This document shows, piece after piece, positions 1 to 29,867 of a DNA stretch of 32,500 nucleotides; position 1 is the first letter of the stretch; each line of letters starts with the position of its first letter. Below the pieces are notes generated by a model. That model worked only from the letters and a program-made list of their open reading frames with translations. It ran no database searches and had not been told where the DNA came from. Source of the DNA: Armadillidium nasatum (Eukaryota > Arthropoda > Malacostraca > Isopoda > Armadillidiidae); contig SEYY01023100.1 of NCBI GenBank assembly GCA_009176605.1, forward strand, positions 155,001 through 187,500, given 5' to 3'. The position numbers and the translations under genes were made by a program.

Positions 1-41
<41 letters not shown>
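1..41. repeat. (AT)n microsatellite at the window edge
   Basis: Uninterrupted AT dinucleotides start at base 1, so the array continues outside the window and its true length is unknown. Confidence 0.97.
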
Positions 42-44
<3 letters not shown>

Positions 45-137
45 GTTGTTAAAATAATTGTTCTGTGAATCAAAGTATTTTAATTTTTTTTTTTTAAATA
101 TTTGTACTTATAATCATAAAATCAAGGTGAAATTTAC

Positions 138-206
138 CTTATTACCATGCCTTGAGAGTAGTAACAATTGTACTATATCAATATCCATTTTATCAATAGA
201 GTCGTT
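138..206 (-). CDS. Candidate internal exon of an unidentified gene (minus strand)
   Basis: On the minus strand, a pyrimidine-rich tract ending in TTCTTCCAG (acceptor dinucleotide at 207-208) precedes 69 bases that are open in phase 0. They end at AAG followed by a GTAAAT donor (GT at 136-137). The 23 codons read NDSIDKMDIDIVQLLLLSRH and then GNK. They join in phase with the candidate exon at 559-605. I do not recognise the family. The splice signals are good, but a 69-base open frame is weak evidence alone. The rest of the gene would lie to the left of the window, the next exon being downstream on the minus strand. Confidence 0.42.
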
Positions 207-306
207 CTGGAAGAAAAGATAAAATTGGTCTGATAAAATTTTGTTCAGTTTTCTCCAAGCTATCGTCCTTTATGTGTTGAAATAAAAAAAAATTTTCGGT
301 TTGCTT

Positions 307-381
307 GTTTAAATATAGCTACAAACATTTTACGTTACTTGTTTAAACATGTTACGTGTTTAAATATAGCTACAAACATTT
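307..381. repeat. 24-bp direct repeat, 51-bp spacing
   Basis: GTTTAAATATAGCTACAAAC and the following ATTT occur identically at 307-330 and 358-381. The intervening bases also contain a related GTTTAAACAT motif. This looks like a local duplication with no evident function. Confidence 0.9.
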
Positions 382-558
382 TTTGCAAACATTTGCTGGT
401 TAAAAAAAAATTCCCTTTCATCTACTTTATTTTTAAATGGTTAGAGATACATAGAAAAACACTCAAATTTGAAGATTTCGAAAGTCCAATTACGCCATTT
501 GCTTAAATTTGATACAGGCCTGATGGAATTTAAAAAGTAAAAACAGAACAAAACTTAC

Positions 559-605
559 CTTTCGAAAAATTTCCTCAATTCTTCCATTCAAAATCGAAAC
601 TTTCC
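559..605 (-). CDS. Candidate upstream exon of the same unidentified minus-strand gene
   Basis: On the minus strand a GGTAAGT donor (GT at 557-558) closes 47 bases. They read GG plus 15 open codons (KVSILNGRIEEIFRK), after a plain TTATTAAG acceptor at 606-607. The exon ends in phase 0 and joins the exon at 138-206 without a stop. The donor is near consensus, but the acceptor lacks a pyrimidine tract. In another frame the same stretch contains ATGGAAGAATTG, giving a short start-exon reading; that version hits a stop when joined to 138-206, so I prefer the internal-exon model. Confidence 0.33.
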
Positions 606-680
606 CTTAATAAATTTTAAATATAATGTAAAATATTAAATTTGTAATTTTTTCATTATCGTTTTATTATTATTACTCTT

Positions 681-1078
<398 letters not shown>

Positions 1079-1096
1079 ATTATTAATTTCCTGCAG

Positions 1097-1490
1097 GTCT
1101 TCGAGTGATTATAATACTGGTATTAGCGACAACAGCTGAAAGAGACTGGGTATTCTTTGTACCATTAGCCGGTTCAGTCATTCTTATATTTACCTGGGGT
1201 TTGTGGCTCTTGACAGACGCTAAAGCTTGTCCAAACAAGTTCAAGGAATTTGTTCAAGATTCCAAGCCCAAAAACTTTCTAGAAAACTGTATGAGTTCTT
1301 TTATGTATACCTTATTTTTAGTTCCTGTGGATCTTCACACAGCCATTTCTATTCCGGCCTTCACTGCTTCATCGTTCGCCATTGCTGGTCTAAGTATTAC
1401 ACCAGTTGGTCTACGATACCTGTTGCCATTTGCTGGAACGTTAGGACAAATTCCACCAAAATTTTGGTGGTATATATTTCGGATCGAAAA
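1097..1490 (+). CDS. Exon of an unidentified multi-pass membrane protein
   Basis: An acceptor reading TTTCCTGCAG ends at 1096. The frame then stays open for about 130 codons, starting GT/CTT/CGA (phase 2 entry) and reading [20 protein letters not shown] onward. Two strongly hydrophobic stretches are visible: about codons 14-35 ([20 protein letters not shown]) and about codons 66-97 ([20 protein letters not shown] and beyond). Between them lies a charged loop with [11 protein letters not shown]. Codon use is not repeat-like and looks genuinely coding. The exon may end at 1490 (donor GTAGTA) or at 1469 (donor GTATAT); reading through gives a TAG at 1492. No start or other exon is seen. I cannot name the family. 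It could also be a relic exon, since its 3' boundary runs into an AT array. Confidence 0.55.
1453..1470. repeat. Perfect 18-bp palindrome
   Basis: CCACCAAAATTTTGGTGG equals its own reverse complement. It lies in the 3' part of the membrane-protein exon, overlapping one of its two candidate donors. Confidence 0.9.
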
Positions 1491-1493
1491 GTA

Positions 1494-1641
<148 letters not shown>

Positions 1642-1649
1642 GTGCATAA

Positions 1650-1872
<223 letters not shown>

Positions 1873-1970
1873 ATTGTATACTGAATTGTCTAGTATTAAA
1901 ATTAATTTTAATTTTGTTGCATATATACATTTTTTAAAAGAATATATTATTAAAAAGTGAAAAAAAAGTA

Positions 1971-3293
<1,323 letters not shown>

Positions 3294-3294
3294 G

Positions 3295-3390
<96 letters not shown>

Positions 3391-3391
3391 T
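3294..3391. repeat. (AAT)n microsatellite
   Basis: About 32 AAT/ATA triplets, ending before TTCATTGACATT. Confidence 0.96.
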
Positions 3392-3494
3392 TCATTGACA
3401 TTATGCGAAGCGTTGAAAGCAAAATCAAATCAAAAACAAGGTAACGCTAAAATATGAACAAGGAAAAAACTCAAAATTATCTATAGTATTTCCT

Positions 3495-3780
3495 TCATGA
3501 ATTATTAAAAACTGGCAGGTGATGAACAGTTAAATCACCTAAAATGATGGTTCCAGAGAGATGAGAAGAAGAAAGATTATATCCTATTTTGGAGTTTAGA
3601 TAGTCAAAGCATTTAGGATTATCAATATAGGAGATCAAATAGAGAGAACAAATGAATTTCGTTGTAGACTGGCATGAGAACTTAAGACACAAGGTGAAAA
3701 ATTCGGAAGAATCCAAATTAGAGACAAGAGAACAGACAACATTGTTGCCCACCAAATTTTCTCCACACTGAACGAGTGAA
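3495..3780 (-). mobile_element. LINE endonuclease-domain remnant, copy 1
   Basis: The minus-strand frame at 3495-3755 reads like the APE-type endonuclease of Jockey/CR1-like LINEs. Its landmarks are SNLDSSEFFTLCLKF, then CQSTTKFICSLYLI, then FDYLNSKIGYNLSSS, then IILGDLTVHH. The last is the endonuclease GD(F)NVHH metal-site motif with its Asn replaced by Thr, so it is probably inactive. The frame is short and closed on both sides. A second, more decayed copy of the same segment lies about 530 bases further right. The assignment rests on motif order only. Confidence 0.68.
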
Positions 3781-3959
3781 CGGGGAAAGTTTTCATTGGG
3801 CTTGTCTAATAAAAAAATTGTAGAACATTTAAATTCTTACTGTGGTTTATTAATTAATGTGAAGGGAAGGGTTTAACAGAATAAGGAAAAAGATTGGCAG
3901 TTTAGAAAAGATCTAGCATGTCAGTTTCACCTTCAAGATGATCAGTGAAACAAATTAGG

Positions 3960-4500
3960 AGCTGCACTAACTGCTTGGCTTAGTTTTGGTAAATATATAA
4001 TGGGGAGGTGATCAGCTATCTTGAGAATTATTGAAAAGTCAAGGCTAGTGGAGAACATTAAAATCACCACGGAAGGTAATTTCTGAAAATTTTGAAGACT
4101 AGAGAACGTGTTCTTGTTTTGGAGTTTTAGTAGTAAAAAAATGTAGGATTATTAGTTGAGTTGAGAGGCGTATATAGAACAAATAAATTTAGAAGTAGAT
4201 TGGTAATAGAGCTTGAGTCATAAGGTAGAAGATTCAGCAGACTCCAAATCGGAGACACAAAAACAAACACCGTCATTGCAAGATAAGCACAACAATAATC
4301 TTTGGTTAAAAAATGAAAATACAGAGGTAAAAAGGAACGAAGTATGGTTTGCCCGCAGAAAGATCAAACACCTGAGTTCGGATAAGAATAATAGTTGAAT
4401 TTTAAATAAGGAAAGTTGATGTTCAACAAAGTGGTTTTGAGAATTATCTATTATGCGCAGAAATCCTTGAAAAAGCTTGTCATGCATTTCTGTGACTGCT
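3960..4500 (-). mobile_element. LINE endonuclease-domain remnant, copy 2
   Basis: Nucleotides at 4110-4270 parallel 3580-3740: TTTTGGAGTTT, then AGGATTAT, then AGAACAAAT, then GTAGATTGG, then a motif like CCAAATCGGAGAC. On the minus strand the frame at 4218-4487 reads FLRIIDNSQNHFVEHQLS, then KIQLLFLSEL, then SDLESAESSTL. This is the N-terminal half of the same endonuclease. Stops interrupt the continuation towards the GDFN-like motif near 4055. It is older or more mutated than copy 1. Confidence 0.6.
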
Positions 4501-6760
<2,260 letters not shown>

Positions 6761-6845
6761 AGAGTTGCAAAAATGCTATTCTGGATCTATTTCATTAGAG
6801 GCCTATATGTCCATATACATGTCCTTTTGAAAGTGTGCAAGTCAA

Positions 6846-6919
6846 ATATAAATTAGTTTTATTTTTATCTTTGCATGAGTCAATATAAATTAGTTTTATT
6901 TTTATCTTTGCATGAGTAA
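6846..6919. repeat. 37-bp tandem duplication
   Basis: ATATAAATTAGTTTTATTTT continuing to TTTGCATGAGT occurs twice head to tail (6846-6882, 6883-6919), with one difference in the last bases. Confidence 0.92.
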
Positions 6920-6984
6920 ACTGATAACTAGGGATAGGATAGACCTAGTCTTTCGTTAATGTATTAGTATTGATATTATTTTTT

Positions 6985-7160
6985 TGGACAGGGTCAGCCT
7001 CGATAGACTCTTGTGGCTTCTAACTCTCTTTATTTTCCTATGTTTTCCTATGTATGTTTTCAAAGGAAGTTGGGAAAACAGATAAAGGGAGGGTGTTCCA
7101 GATTATCCAGTAGAGTACATGTAAGATTGAGCATAGTGATTAAGTCTGGGGTCAGAGAGT
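6985..7160 (-). mobile_element. LINE 3'-end fragment (decayed)
   Basis: The block GGAAGTTGGGAAAA, then TGTTCCAGA, then CCAGTAGAGTACATGTAAGA and TTGAGCATAG at about 7066-7137 matches the block at about 12139-12212 almost base for base. The latter can be read on the minus strand as the carboxyl end of a LINE reverse transcriptase. Here the same reading is broken by a frameshift and stops, so this is an older copy. The left limit is uncertain. Confidence 0.6.
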
Positions 7161-7539
7161 CGGATTGAGAAAGGATGAGACTGAGTAGAAAGGCATGTTG
7201 TATGAGCTCTTCTTAATGGATGAGGAATGTGATGAGAGATATATCAAAGTAATAAATGTATATCTAATATTTTAAAACTTCATTTTTCTTTTATTTTCTC
7301 ATTGAGAGAGCCAGCATTAGTCAGGTTAGGCCTATTTGCTGTCAGTGGGTATAGATTTGCCTTTCAAGTCAAGATTAGGTTGAGTCGAACTAGTTTGCGA
7401 ACTTTTGTTAATTTTAAATCTAACAAACTAGTTTTACTTAATCTAACCTTTACTTGGATAAATCTATACCTACAACCAGTAAATACAAAACCTGGATAAT
7501 GCTAGCTCTCTCAGCCCCTAAATTAAGAAATTTTTTTTG

Positions 7540-7754
<215 letters not shown>

Positions 7755-7769
7755 GGAACCGACCGGGGC
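7755..7769 (+). repeat. Left terminal inverted repeat
   Basis: GGAACCGACCGGGGC, identical to the reverse complement of 9530-9544. Confidence 0.9.
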
Positions 7770-8817
7770 CCCGGCCCCGGCCAACCCCGGCCATTTTTAC
7801 TGACCCCGGCCCCGGCCCCGGCTAAAAATCAGGGAAAACCGGGGTTGCCGGCCGGGGTTAAAATGGCAAATTATACAAAAAAAAAAATTTTTTTTTTTTT
7901 TTTCAGCCGATTCTGCTGAAACTTTCAGTGTATATAGATTTTTTACCGGTAAGAAAAGTCCCTTTCTAGCGTTTTTCCGAGTCTATTACGGTTAAAAAAA
8001 AATTTTTGTGGAAATTTTACCCTTTTTCAATAGAATGGCGGTGCCAAACCACTTTTTAGAATGAGCTGAAAGTTGGACTATTTATTCAAAATTATATGGG
8101 CTACAAAAGCCTCTAATAGACTTTTGTTTCCCAGAGTTATAGAAAAAATGTTATAAGCCAAAAACTGACCAACTATAGAAAAAAAAATTTTTTTAACTAA
8201 AAAAATCCACCTTTTCAGACAAAATCTTTTTTTTAAAAAATACAACTATAACATTTCCTATTTTTGGTGTGTATAGAGGAGGGGTGGGGCTACAAATTCC
8301 TCTATGTACTTTATTCGATGAGATTCGTTGGTTTTGAGATATAGCCTTCAAAAAGGTCCATTTTTGGCCAAATTTCAAAAAATTCCCAAAGTTTGAGGGG
8401 CTATATCTCGCTTCAAACAAAGGGCATTTAAAAATGCACTAAATAAAAATTGTTGCCCTGTTCCTCTTCTAAACAATATTCACAAATAAAAAAAAATAGT
8501 AGGTAGCATTTTTTTTTTTAAATAATTTTTTCCTCCAGAAGGGTACGATTTTTGCAAAAAAAAAATTTCTAGACGTGATATCAAAAATCTATTCCCACCA
8601 ATGCAAGAAATTGGGGCAAAGGTATTCAGTTAAATTTTCAGCTCAATGTGGACCAGTGGTTTGACCCAGTTATTCATTTTTTTCAACTTTGGGTCCAAAT
8701 AAGTTTCAAACCGTTATAGACTCAAAAAAATGCTCGAAATCAACTCAGAACTTCGTGAAAAAATTCACATATTTTGAAAATTTCAGCTCAATCATTCAAA
8801 TAATAAAAAAAAAAATT

Positions 8818-9072
8818 TCAAACAAAATATAAGAAAATTAAGATTTTTTTCTTTTCTGTTTCTTTTGACCGCTCCTTTTCTGCTAGTGAATGTTCATCTT
8901 TGTGTTTTGATTTTAGATACTCCAAAAAGATTTGGTTGAAATTTTTTTTACTTGTAGCACCCGGAGGTTCTCTTCTAATTTTCTGACTGCAGATGTTACA
9001 TTTAGCTATTTCGAGCCTATCCTGAAACATTGTAAAGTATTCAAATACTGCAGAAGCTGATCTTTTAGCCAT
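8818..9072 (-). pseudogene. BED-type zinc finger, truncated transposase N-terminus
   Basis: The ATG at 9072 (minus strand) starts MAKRSASAVFEYFTMFQD, followed by AKCNIC and, about 30 residues later, LEYLKSKHKDEH. The spacing C-x2-C ... H-x3-H with aromatic residues before the first Cys matches the BED zinc finger. That DNA-binding domain opens many hAT transposases. The frame ends about 84 codons after this ATG in a lysine-rich tail without joining any catalytic region. An ATG seven codons upstream (9093) is in frame but follows a CTTTCAG that could be an acceptor. The piece could encode a free DNA-binding domain or be dead. Confidence 0.62.
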
Positions 9073-9529
9073 ATTGACTGAAAGTATAAACAAAATAATA
9101 ATTTTTAAATAATGCAGCTAAATGATACAAGTTTGATACATAGCAATAAAATAACAATGATATGTATAAATACAGGTTAAATTGATAATTTTATATCTTA
9201 CATTTTTTCAAACTTTACCTTTGGGTCTTACCTAGGTAAACGTGTTAAATCACTATTATGAATTAGAATAATTTTTTTTTTAATTTTTTGTACTTTTTTT
9301 AAACTTTAACTATACAAAACTGTAATTTTTGATTTTTTTTTAGAGAAAATGCATGTAATCATTAATTTAAGTGAATGTTGGCTATTCTACTCCTTCCTTA
9401 CAATTAAATAAACCTTATATCTAATTTTCTTAACCTAAAATTTCAGTGCTTTTGACCTCTTTACAAATTTTAGGAAACCCCGGCCATAACCCCGGCCCCG
9501 GCCCCGGCCCCGGCCCCGGCCAAATTCCA

Positions 9530-11135
<1,606 letters not shown>

Positions 11136-11247
11136 GTATATATAGGGAAATGTTAAAATTTTGTTATAAAATATAACATAGGTATTAAAGTATTTATAAT
11201 TTTTGGACTTATATACTGGGGGTATAATTTTTGTATGCAAAAAATAC

Positions 11248-11355
<108 letters not shown>

Positions 11356-11442
11356 TAGCATTTTTATATTCCAACATTTTACTGTTTTAATTATTGGAGG
11401 TGGGATATAACCAACAGACAATTTATATTAATCTTTGTTAAC

Positions 11443-11449
11443 TTTTTAG
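11443..11449 (+). promoter_or_regulatory. Possible acceptor of the 5' untranslated part of deltex exon 1
   Basis: TTTTTAG immediately upstream of the coding exon could end a 5'UTR intron. The same TAG is an in-frame stop, which limits the start to the ATG at 11477. Confidence 0.35.
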
Positions 11450-11476
11450 GGTATTAATTATATTTTGCTTTATATA

Positions 11477-20886
<9,410 letters not shown>

Positions 20887-20945
20887 ATTTCATTCCAAAG
20901 ATTTAAATTTTAAGAAACTTTAGCAACTATTTTTTTACTGATATT

Positions 20946-21085
<140 letters not shown>

Positions 21086-21088
21086 TTA

Positions 21089-21089
<1 letters not shown>

Positions 21090-21139
<50 letters not shown>
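21090..21139. repeat. (ATT)n microsatellite
   Basis: About 16 ATT units following the AT array with a short TATATTTATA hinge. Confidence 0.95.
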
Positions 21140-21142
<3 letters not shown>

Positions 21143-21251
21143 AAATGAAATCGTGGCTATGTCATGTATCCGAATGAGTCTTGTGAACAAAGGTCTTTAC
21201 TTTCATGTTTCTTTCGCCATTTTCCATTTTTTATTCAAATATTCTTAATTA

Positions 21252-22380
<1,129 letters not shown>

Positions 22381-22459
22381 ATTCGGATCTCTTCGTCTTT
22401 TGGTGATTAGGATTTCTTCCAAAACTGCATCTTATTTACTCCATTACGTTTAGAGAGCA

Positions 22460-22573
<114 letters not shown>

Positions 22574-22859
22574 CTTTAAAATGGGTAGTAAATGGTGTTT
22601 AATCAAAGAAGTTGAAGATGCAGCATCCAAACACTGCCCCTCCTGCCTTGAAAATAATTTATCCCTAGTGGTAGGATTGATGCCTACAGGAACATTCCGG
22701 CACGCTTTCTTTTATGGTCTTTATTCATAAATTTCGTTAACAGTAGCAGTATTATTCAAATTTCCATTTTTTGTTGAATATCGCCTCTCTTCCTCTAGAC
22801 CTTTCTTGTTTTACTTGAAACTCCAGACGTTTCAGCAGAAATTAATTTTTACTTATTAT

Positions 22860-23340
22860 CTCTATCCTCACATATCATCTAAAGGCAGTTGCTATGTGTA
22901 ATTGGCCCATTGACATTGTTGTTCTCATGATACTGATTTAAAGTCATCCGAATTATCTACTCTATGACTTCGGCTTTCTTAACGATGTACGACTAAATTA
23001 TCTTTAACTGTTTTTTTTTCAAAATATTCTGCTATAGAACTCCAAATTAGAGAACATTATAATTTTACATCTGATATAATTATTATTGGTGATATCAGTG
23101 TTCACAATCGTCATCGATTTTTGTCTAGATTTTTAAATATAGCAAGTAAACTTCCTATTACTTCCCTATCCAGAATGACTTTGGAGAGTTACTGCTACTT
23201 CCTACTTGTGTCTATGATAGTCTTGGAATGAACTCTTAAAGTACTAAATCTTTTTCTAACTTCTATACCTCTCCGTATGCTATTTAACATTTTCCTTTTT
23301 GGAGTCTCTTTCAGAAGAATGGCCCCTTAAACTTATATGG
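22860..23340 (+). mobile_element. Decayed LINE endonuclease domain (plus strand)
   Basis: Across changing frames the plus strand reads DLKSSELSTL (near 22940), IIIGDISVHN (23079-23108), then PTCVYDSLG (near 23200) and SFSNFYTSPYAI (about 23250). This is the landmark order of the Jockey/CR1-type endonuclease also seen on the minus strand at 3495-4500. GDISVHN replaces the usual GDFNVHH-type site. Many stops and frameshifts show it is dead. Pyrimidine-rich DNA to about 24200 may be its downstream continuation, but I cannot align it by eye. Confidence 0.62.
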
Positions 23341-24653
<1,313 letters not shown>

Positions 24654-24755
24654 AATGTAGAAATCATACTGGTATCAGTACTCGATTGTAAGTGTCGGTA
24701 TTGGTATAAAAACTACCGATACCATGCACTATATTATTAAAAAAAATTACATCGC

Positions 24756-24910
<155 letters not shown>

Positions 24911-25066
24911 TATTTTTTTATTACTGATTTTGTGATAATGTATAGTTAAATTGTTATAAAAATACCTGAATATAAATTTTATGACCTGTAAAAATATATT
25001 GAATTAAAGTTGATAACACATTGTTATATATTTGAATTTTGCCATTTTGGCGAAAGCGAATGTTTT

Positions 25067-25067
<1 letters not shown>

Positions 25068-25125
<58 letters not shown>

Positions 25126-25126
25126 T
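25068..25126. repeat. (ATT)n microsatellite
   Basis: About 19 ATT units. Confidence 0.95.
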
Positions 25127-25595
25127 ATTTATTACAAAAACTTGTTAATATACTTGAAATATACAAATTAAACGATCGCTTAAAACAAGTCCCAGAATTT
25201 ACAATCTAGTTATTACGAAGAGAAATTATATTTTATGTTCCAATTACATTTAAATATAACGAATCACATTTGTTTTTTGTGTTTATTTGTTTTACATTTA
25301 AGACTATAAATGCATTTATTTAATTTAAAAGAAAGTAAGGGATGAATTTTAAAATCTTAAATATTTATTATTTTGAACTTGAAAGTTTATATTTTTAAAG
25401 CTTAAAAAATATTACTTTGATTAATACCACTTTACAAATCCCTTACAAACCATTCTGAAGTAATTGTTAATGAAAAAGTTTTAATGATTGATTTCAAAAA
25501 TATTGAACAATATTGAACAACATTGAACAGAATGAACATTTGGAATAATTTACTTTTAAACACTTTGCTCTATTACTATTCCGAGAATATTCAAA
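25127..25595 (-). other. Probable 3'UTR of the minus-strand channel gene
   Basis: No coding exon is seen. On the minus strand, AATAAA hexamers occur at 25364-25369 and 25315-25320, 227 and 276 bases past the stop codon. Either could end the channel transcript. Confidence 0.35.
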
Positions 25596-25921
25596 TTAAC
25601 CATGCCCTCTGGCATGTTCCAGGGCAAGCTGCTTGGATAACTCGTTGATTTCTAGTTCCGTCATACCATCACATTGACCATCACCGATCGGGCAATATTC
25701 AAACCTCTCAGCGAAGGGTGATGACGTCAGGATCGTTATATTAAAGAAAAATGCTATACCAAAAAAGATTATAAAGAGTAAACGATCCAAAACTCTTGAA
25801 ATAAATTTCCATTGTATTTGAAGGTTTATATCCTTTGTGTTTTTCTGGTTTGCGGATTCCCTCTTTCGTGTATGATCTGCCATAGTTTCTAAAGCATGAA
25901 CAACTCTTCTCTGGAAACTGT
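25596..25921 (-). CDS. Terminal exon of a Cys-loop (nicotinic acetylcholine receptor-type) channel subunit
   Basis: The acceptor ACACTACAG (AG at 25922-25923 on the minus strand) opens a frame of about 108 codons ending in TAA at 25596-25598. After the split first codon it reads [20 protein letters not shown], the amphipathic helix that precedes M4 in these receptors. Then [20 protein letters not shown] and [15 protein letters not shown] form the M4 membrane helix; WKF-x-x-x-V-x-DRLxF is the family hallmark. A further 37 or so residues form an extracellular tail containing CPIGDGQC and an acidic/amphipathic [20 protein letters not shown]. Such subunits assemble as pentameric, acetylcholine-gated cation channels. 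The ligand-binding domain and M1-M3 must lie upstream (higher coordinates, minus strand); I did not find them here. The ATG at 25883 is internal, not a start. The assignment to the nicotinic branch rather than another Cys-loop branch is by motif. Confidence 0.82.
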
Positions 25922-25929
25922 CTGTAGTG

Positions 25930-28360
<2,431 letters not shown>

Positions 28361-28504
28361 TTAATGAAACTAAATATACGAGTATAAAGACTCTATTCAT
28401 TAAGCTAAATTATATAGCTTATTTGAACGGACCTCTGCTGCCACTTTAAAACTATTTACCGTCTCCTTACAAGCAAATAGGGAATCTTAAATTTTATTTA
28501 TCCG

Positions 28505-28507
<3 letters not shown>

Positions 28508-28603
<96 letters not shown>

Positions 28604-28612
28604 TATATATAT
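28508..28612. repeat. (AT)n array at the 3' end of the reverse-transcriptase LINE
   Basis: AT repeats with one slip, directly downstream (minus strand) of the LINE's last bases GGTGGTGATCTGTA. Confidence 0.96.
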
Positions 28613-28618
28613 TACAGA

Positions 28619-28969
28619 TCACCACCACTCACGGGCAGAGCCCTTTTCAAGGAAGGGGCTTATGAAAGATAATGAAAGGATGAAGAAAACCCATCCAGCC
28701 CCGAACTTAACGACATCTCTCAGGTGGGCGCAGACGAAAGCCTTGAAGAGAGAAAGAATAAATGCAGGAAGAAAAATAGATGATGGTAGAGAGTTCCACA
28801 GAACAGAGGTGGCTGGAAAGAAGGAGGCACCACAATGGGCAAATCTAGGGTTTCCAGCATCCACACAAAATTCGTGCGAGAGCAGGACACCCCTTGTGCA
28901 ACGAGGGCGACGCAATGGTGGTGGAATGCGAGAGACCAATTCCTTCGAGCACCTGCCTTTGTAGTACAT
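28619..28969 (-). pseudogene. LINE reverse-transcriptase carboxyl-terminal frame
   Basis: The longest intact C-terminal frame: MYYKGRCSKELVSRIPPPLR, then RCTRG, then FRxxSVLWNSLPSS-like sequence, then EKGSAREWW and stop. It is the conserved tail after the RT thumb in Jockey-like LINEs. Confidence 0.8.
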
Positions 28970-29312
28970 GTAGAAAAGAGATAGAGGGTGAAGAGAGTTT
29001 GAAAGTAGAGGACAGTTAATTAATCTTTTAGCCTTAGACTCAACCCTGTCCAGAAGAGAGGAGGAACCGGAGCCCCTCCAAATGTGAAAACATTACTTCA
29101 CACAGGACGAATAAGTAACTGCTCAGAAGAAAAAAAATTCTCGCAACCTGAACAGTATTCCCAGCTTCCTAGAGGCCGCGTTTGAAACCATTGTGATATG
29201 TGGTTTTCAAGACAATTTATTGTTTATGTTAAGACCAAGAATGTTAATGTTGTTTACATGTGAGACGGGAGAGCCATCGAAGAAGATGGGAGGTGTTTTG
29301 GAGAGGGAGATT

Positions 29313-29867
29313 CTAATAATATAGCCACCGAGAAACCCTATCCAGATCAGCAAGAATAGAATCTGAAAATTGGAGACGAGAAGCAATTCTAGAAGCAAAA
29401 GAGGGAGCAGATTTGAAATGAGTAGGAGAATGGAGAGTTGAGTCATCAGCATAAGAGTGAGCAGAGTTAGAAGTGCAGTTGAGAAGTACTTTAATGAAAA
29501 GTAAGAATAAAGTTGGAGATAAAACAGAACCCTGAGGAAGACCACAATTGACAGGAAAGGAAGAAGAGGTCGCTCCATCTACAAGTGCCGAAATGGAAAG
29601 ATCTGAGAGAGAACTAGACAAGAGTAAGCAAAGAGTAGGAGAAAACCCAAAGGAAGGGAGCTTAGAGAGCAGCGACGCATGCAACCACACAAGACTCCCC
29701 GAAGTCCCTAAGGGCGGAAGACCATAAATCAGTGAGATAGGAAAGTATGTCACCAGTTGACCTCGAGCGTCGAAAGCCATACTGATGATCTGAGAGAAGA
29801 GAATGAGACTACAGATGGTCCAGGAAATGAGAGTTGAGGAGAGTTTCAAAAAATTAAGACAGAACAC
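29313..29867 (-). pseudogene. LINE reverse-transcriptase palm frame
   Basis: A 184-codon frame with GLPQGSVLSP at residues 109-118 and YADDSTLH at 139-146, the RT motifs B and C. Upstream residues 1-60 are out of frame relative to the true protein (RSTGDILSYL appears in another frame). Confidence 0.85.

Noticed and set aside
8193-8420. Minus-strand open frame inside the hAT-like element
   Set aside because: No motif recognised and composition is repeat-like; not supported as a gene.
28662-28964. Plus-strand open frame opposite the LINE carboxyl end
   Set aside because: Shadow of the minus-strand reverse-transcriptase frame, which carries the recognisable motifs.
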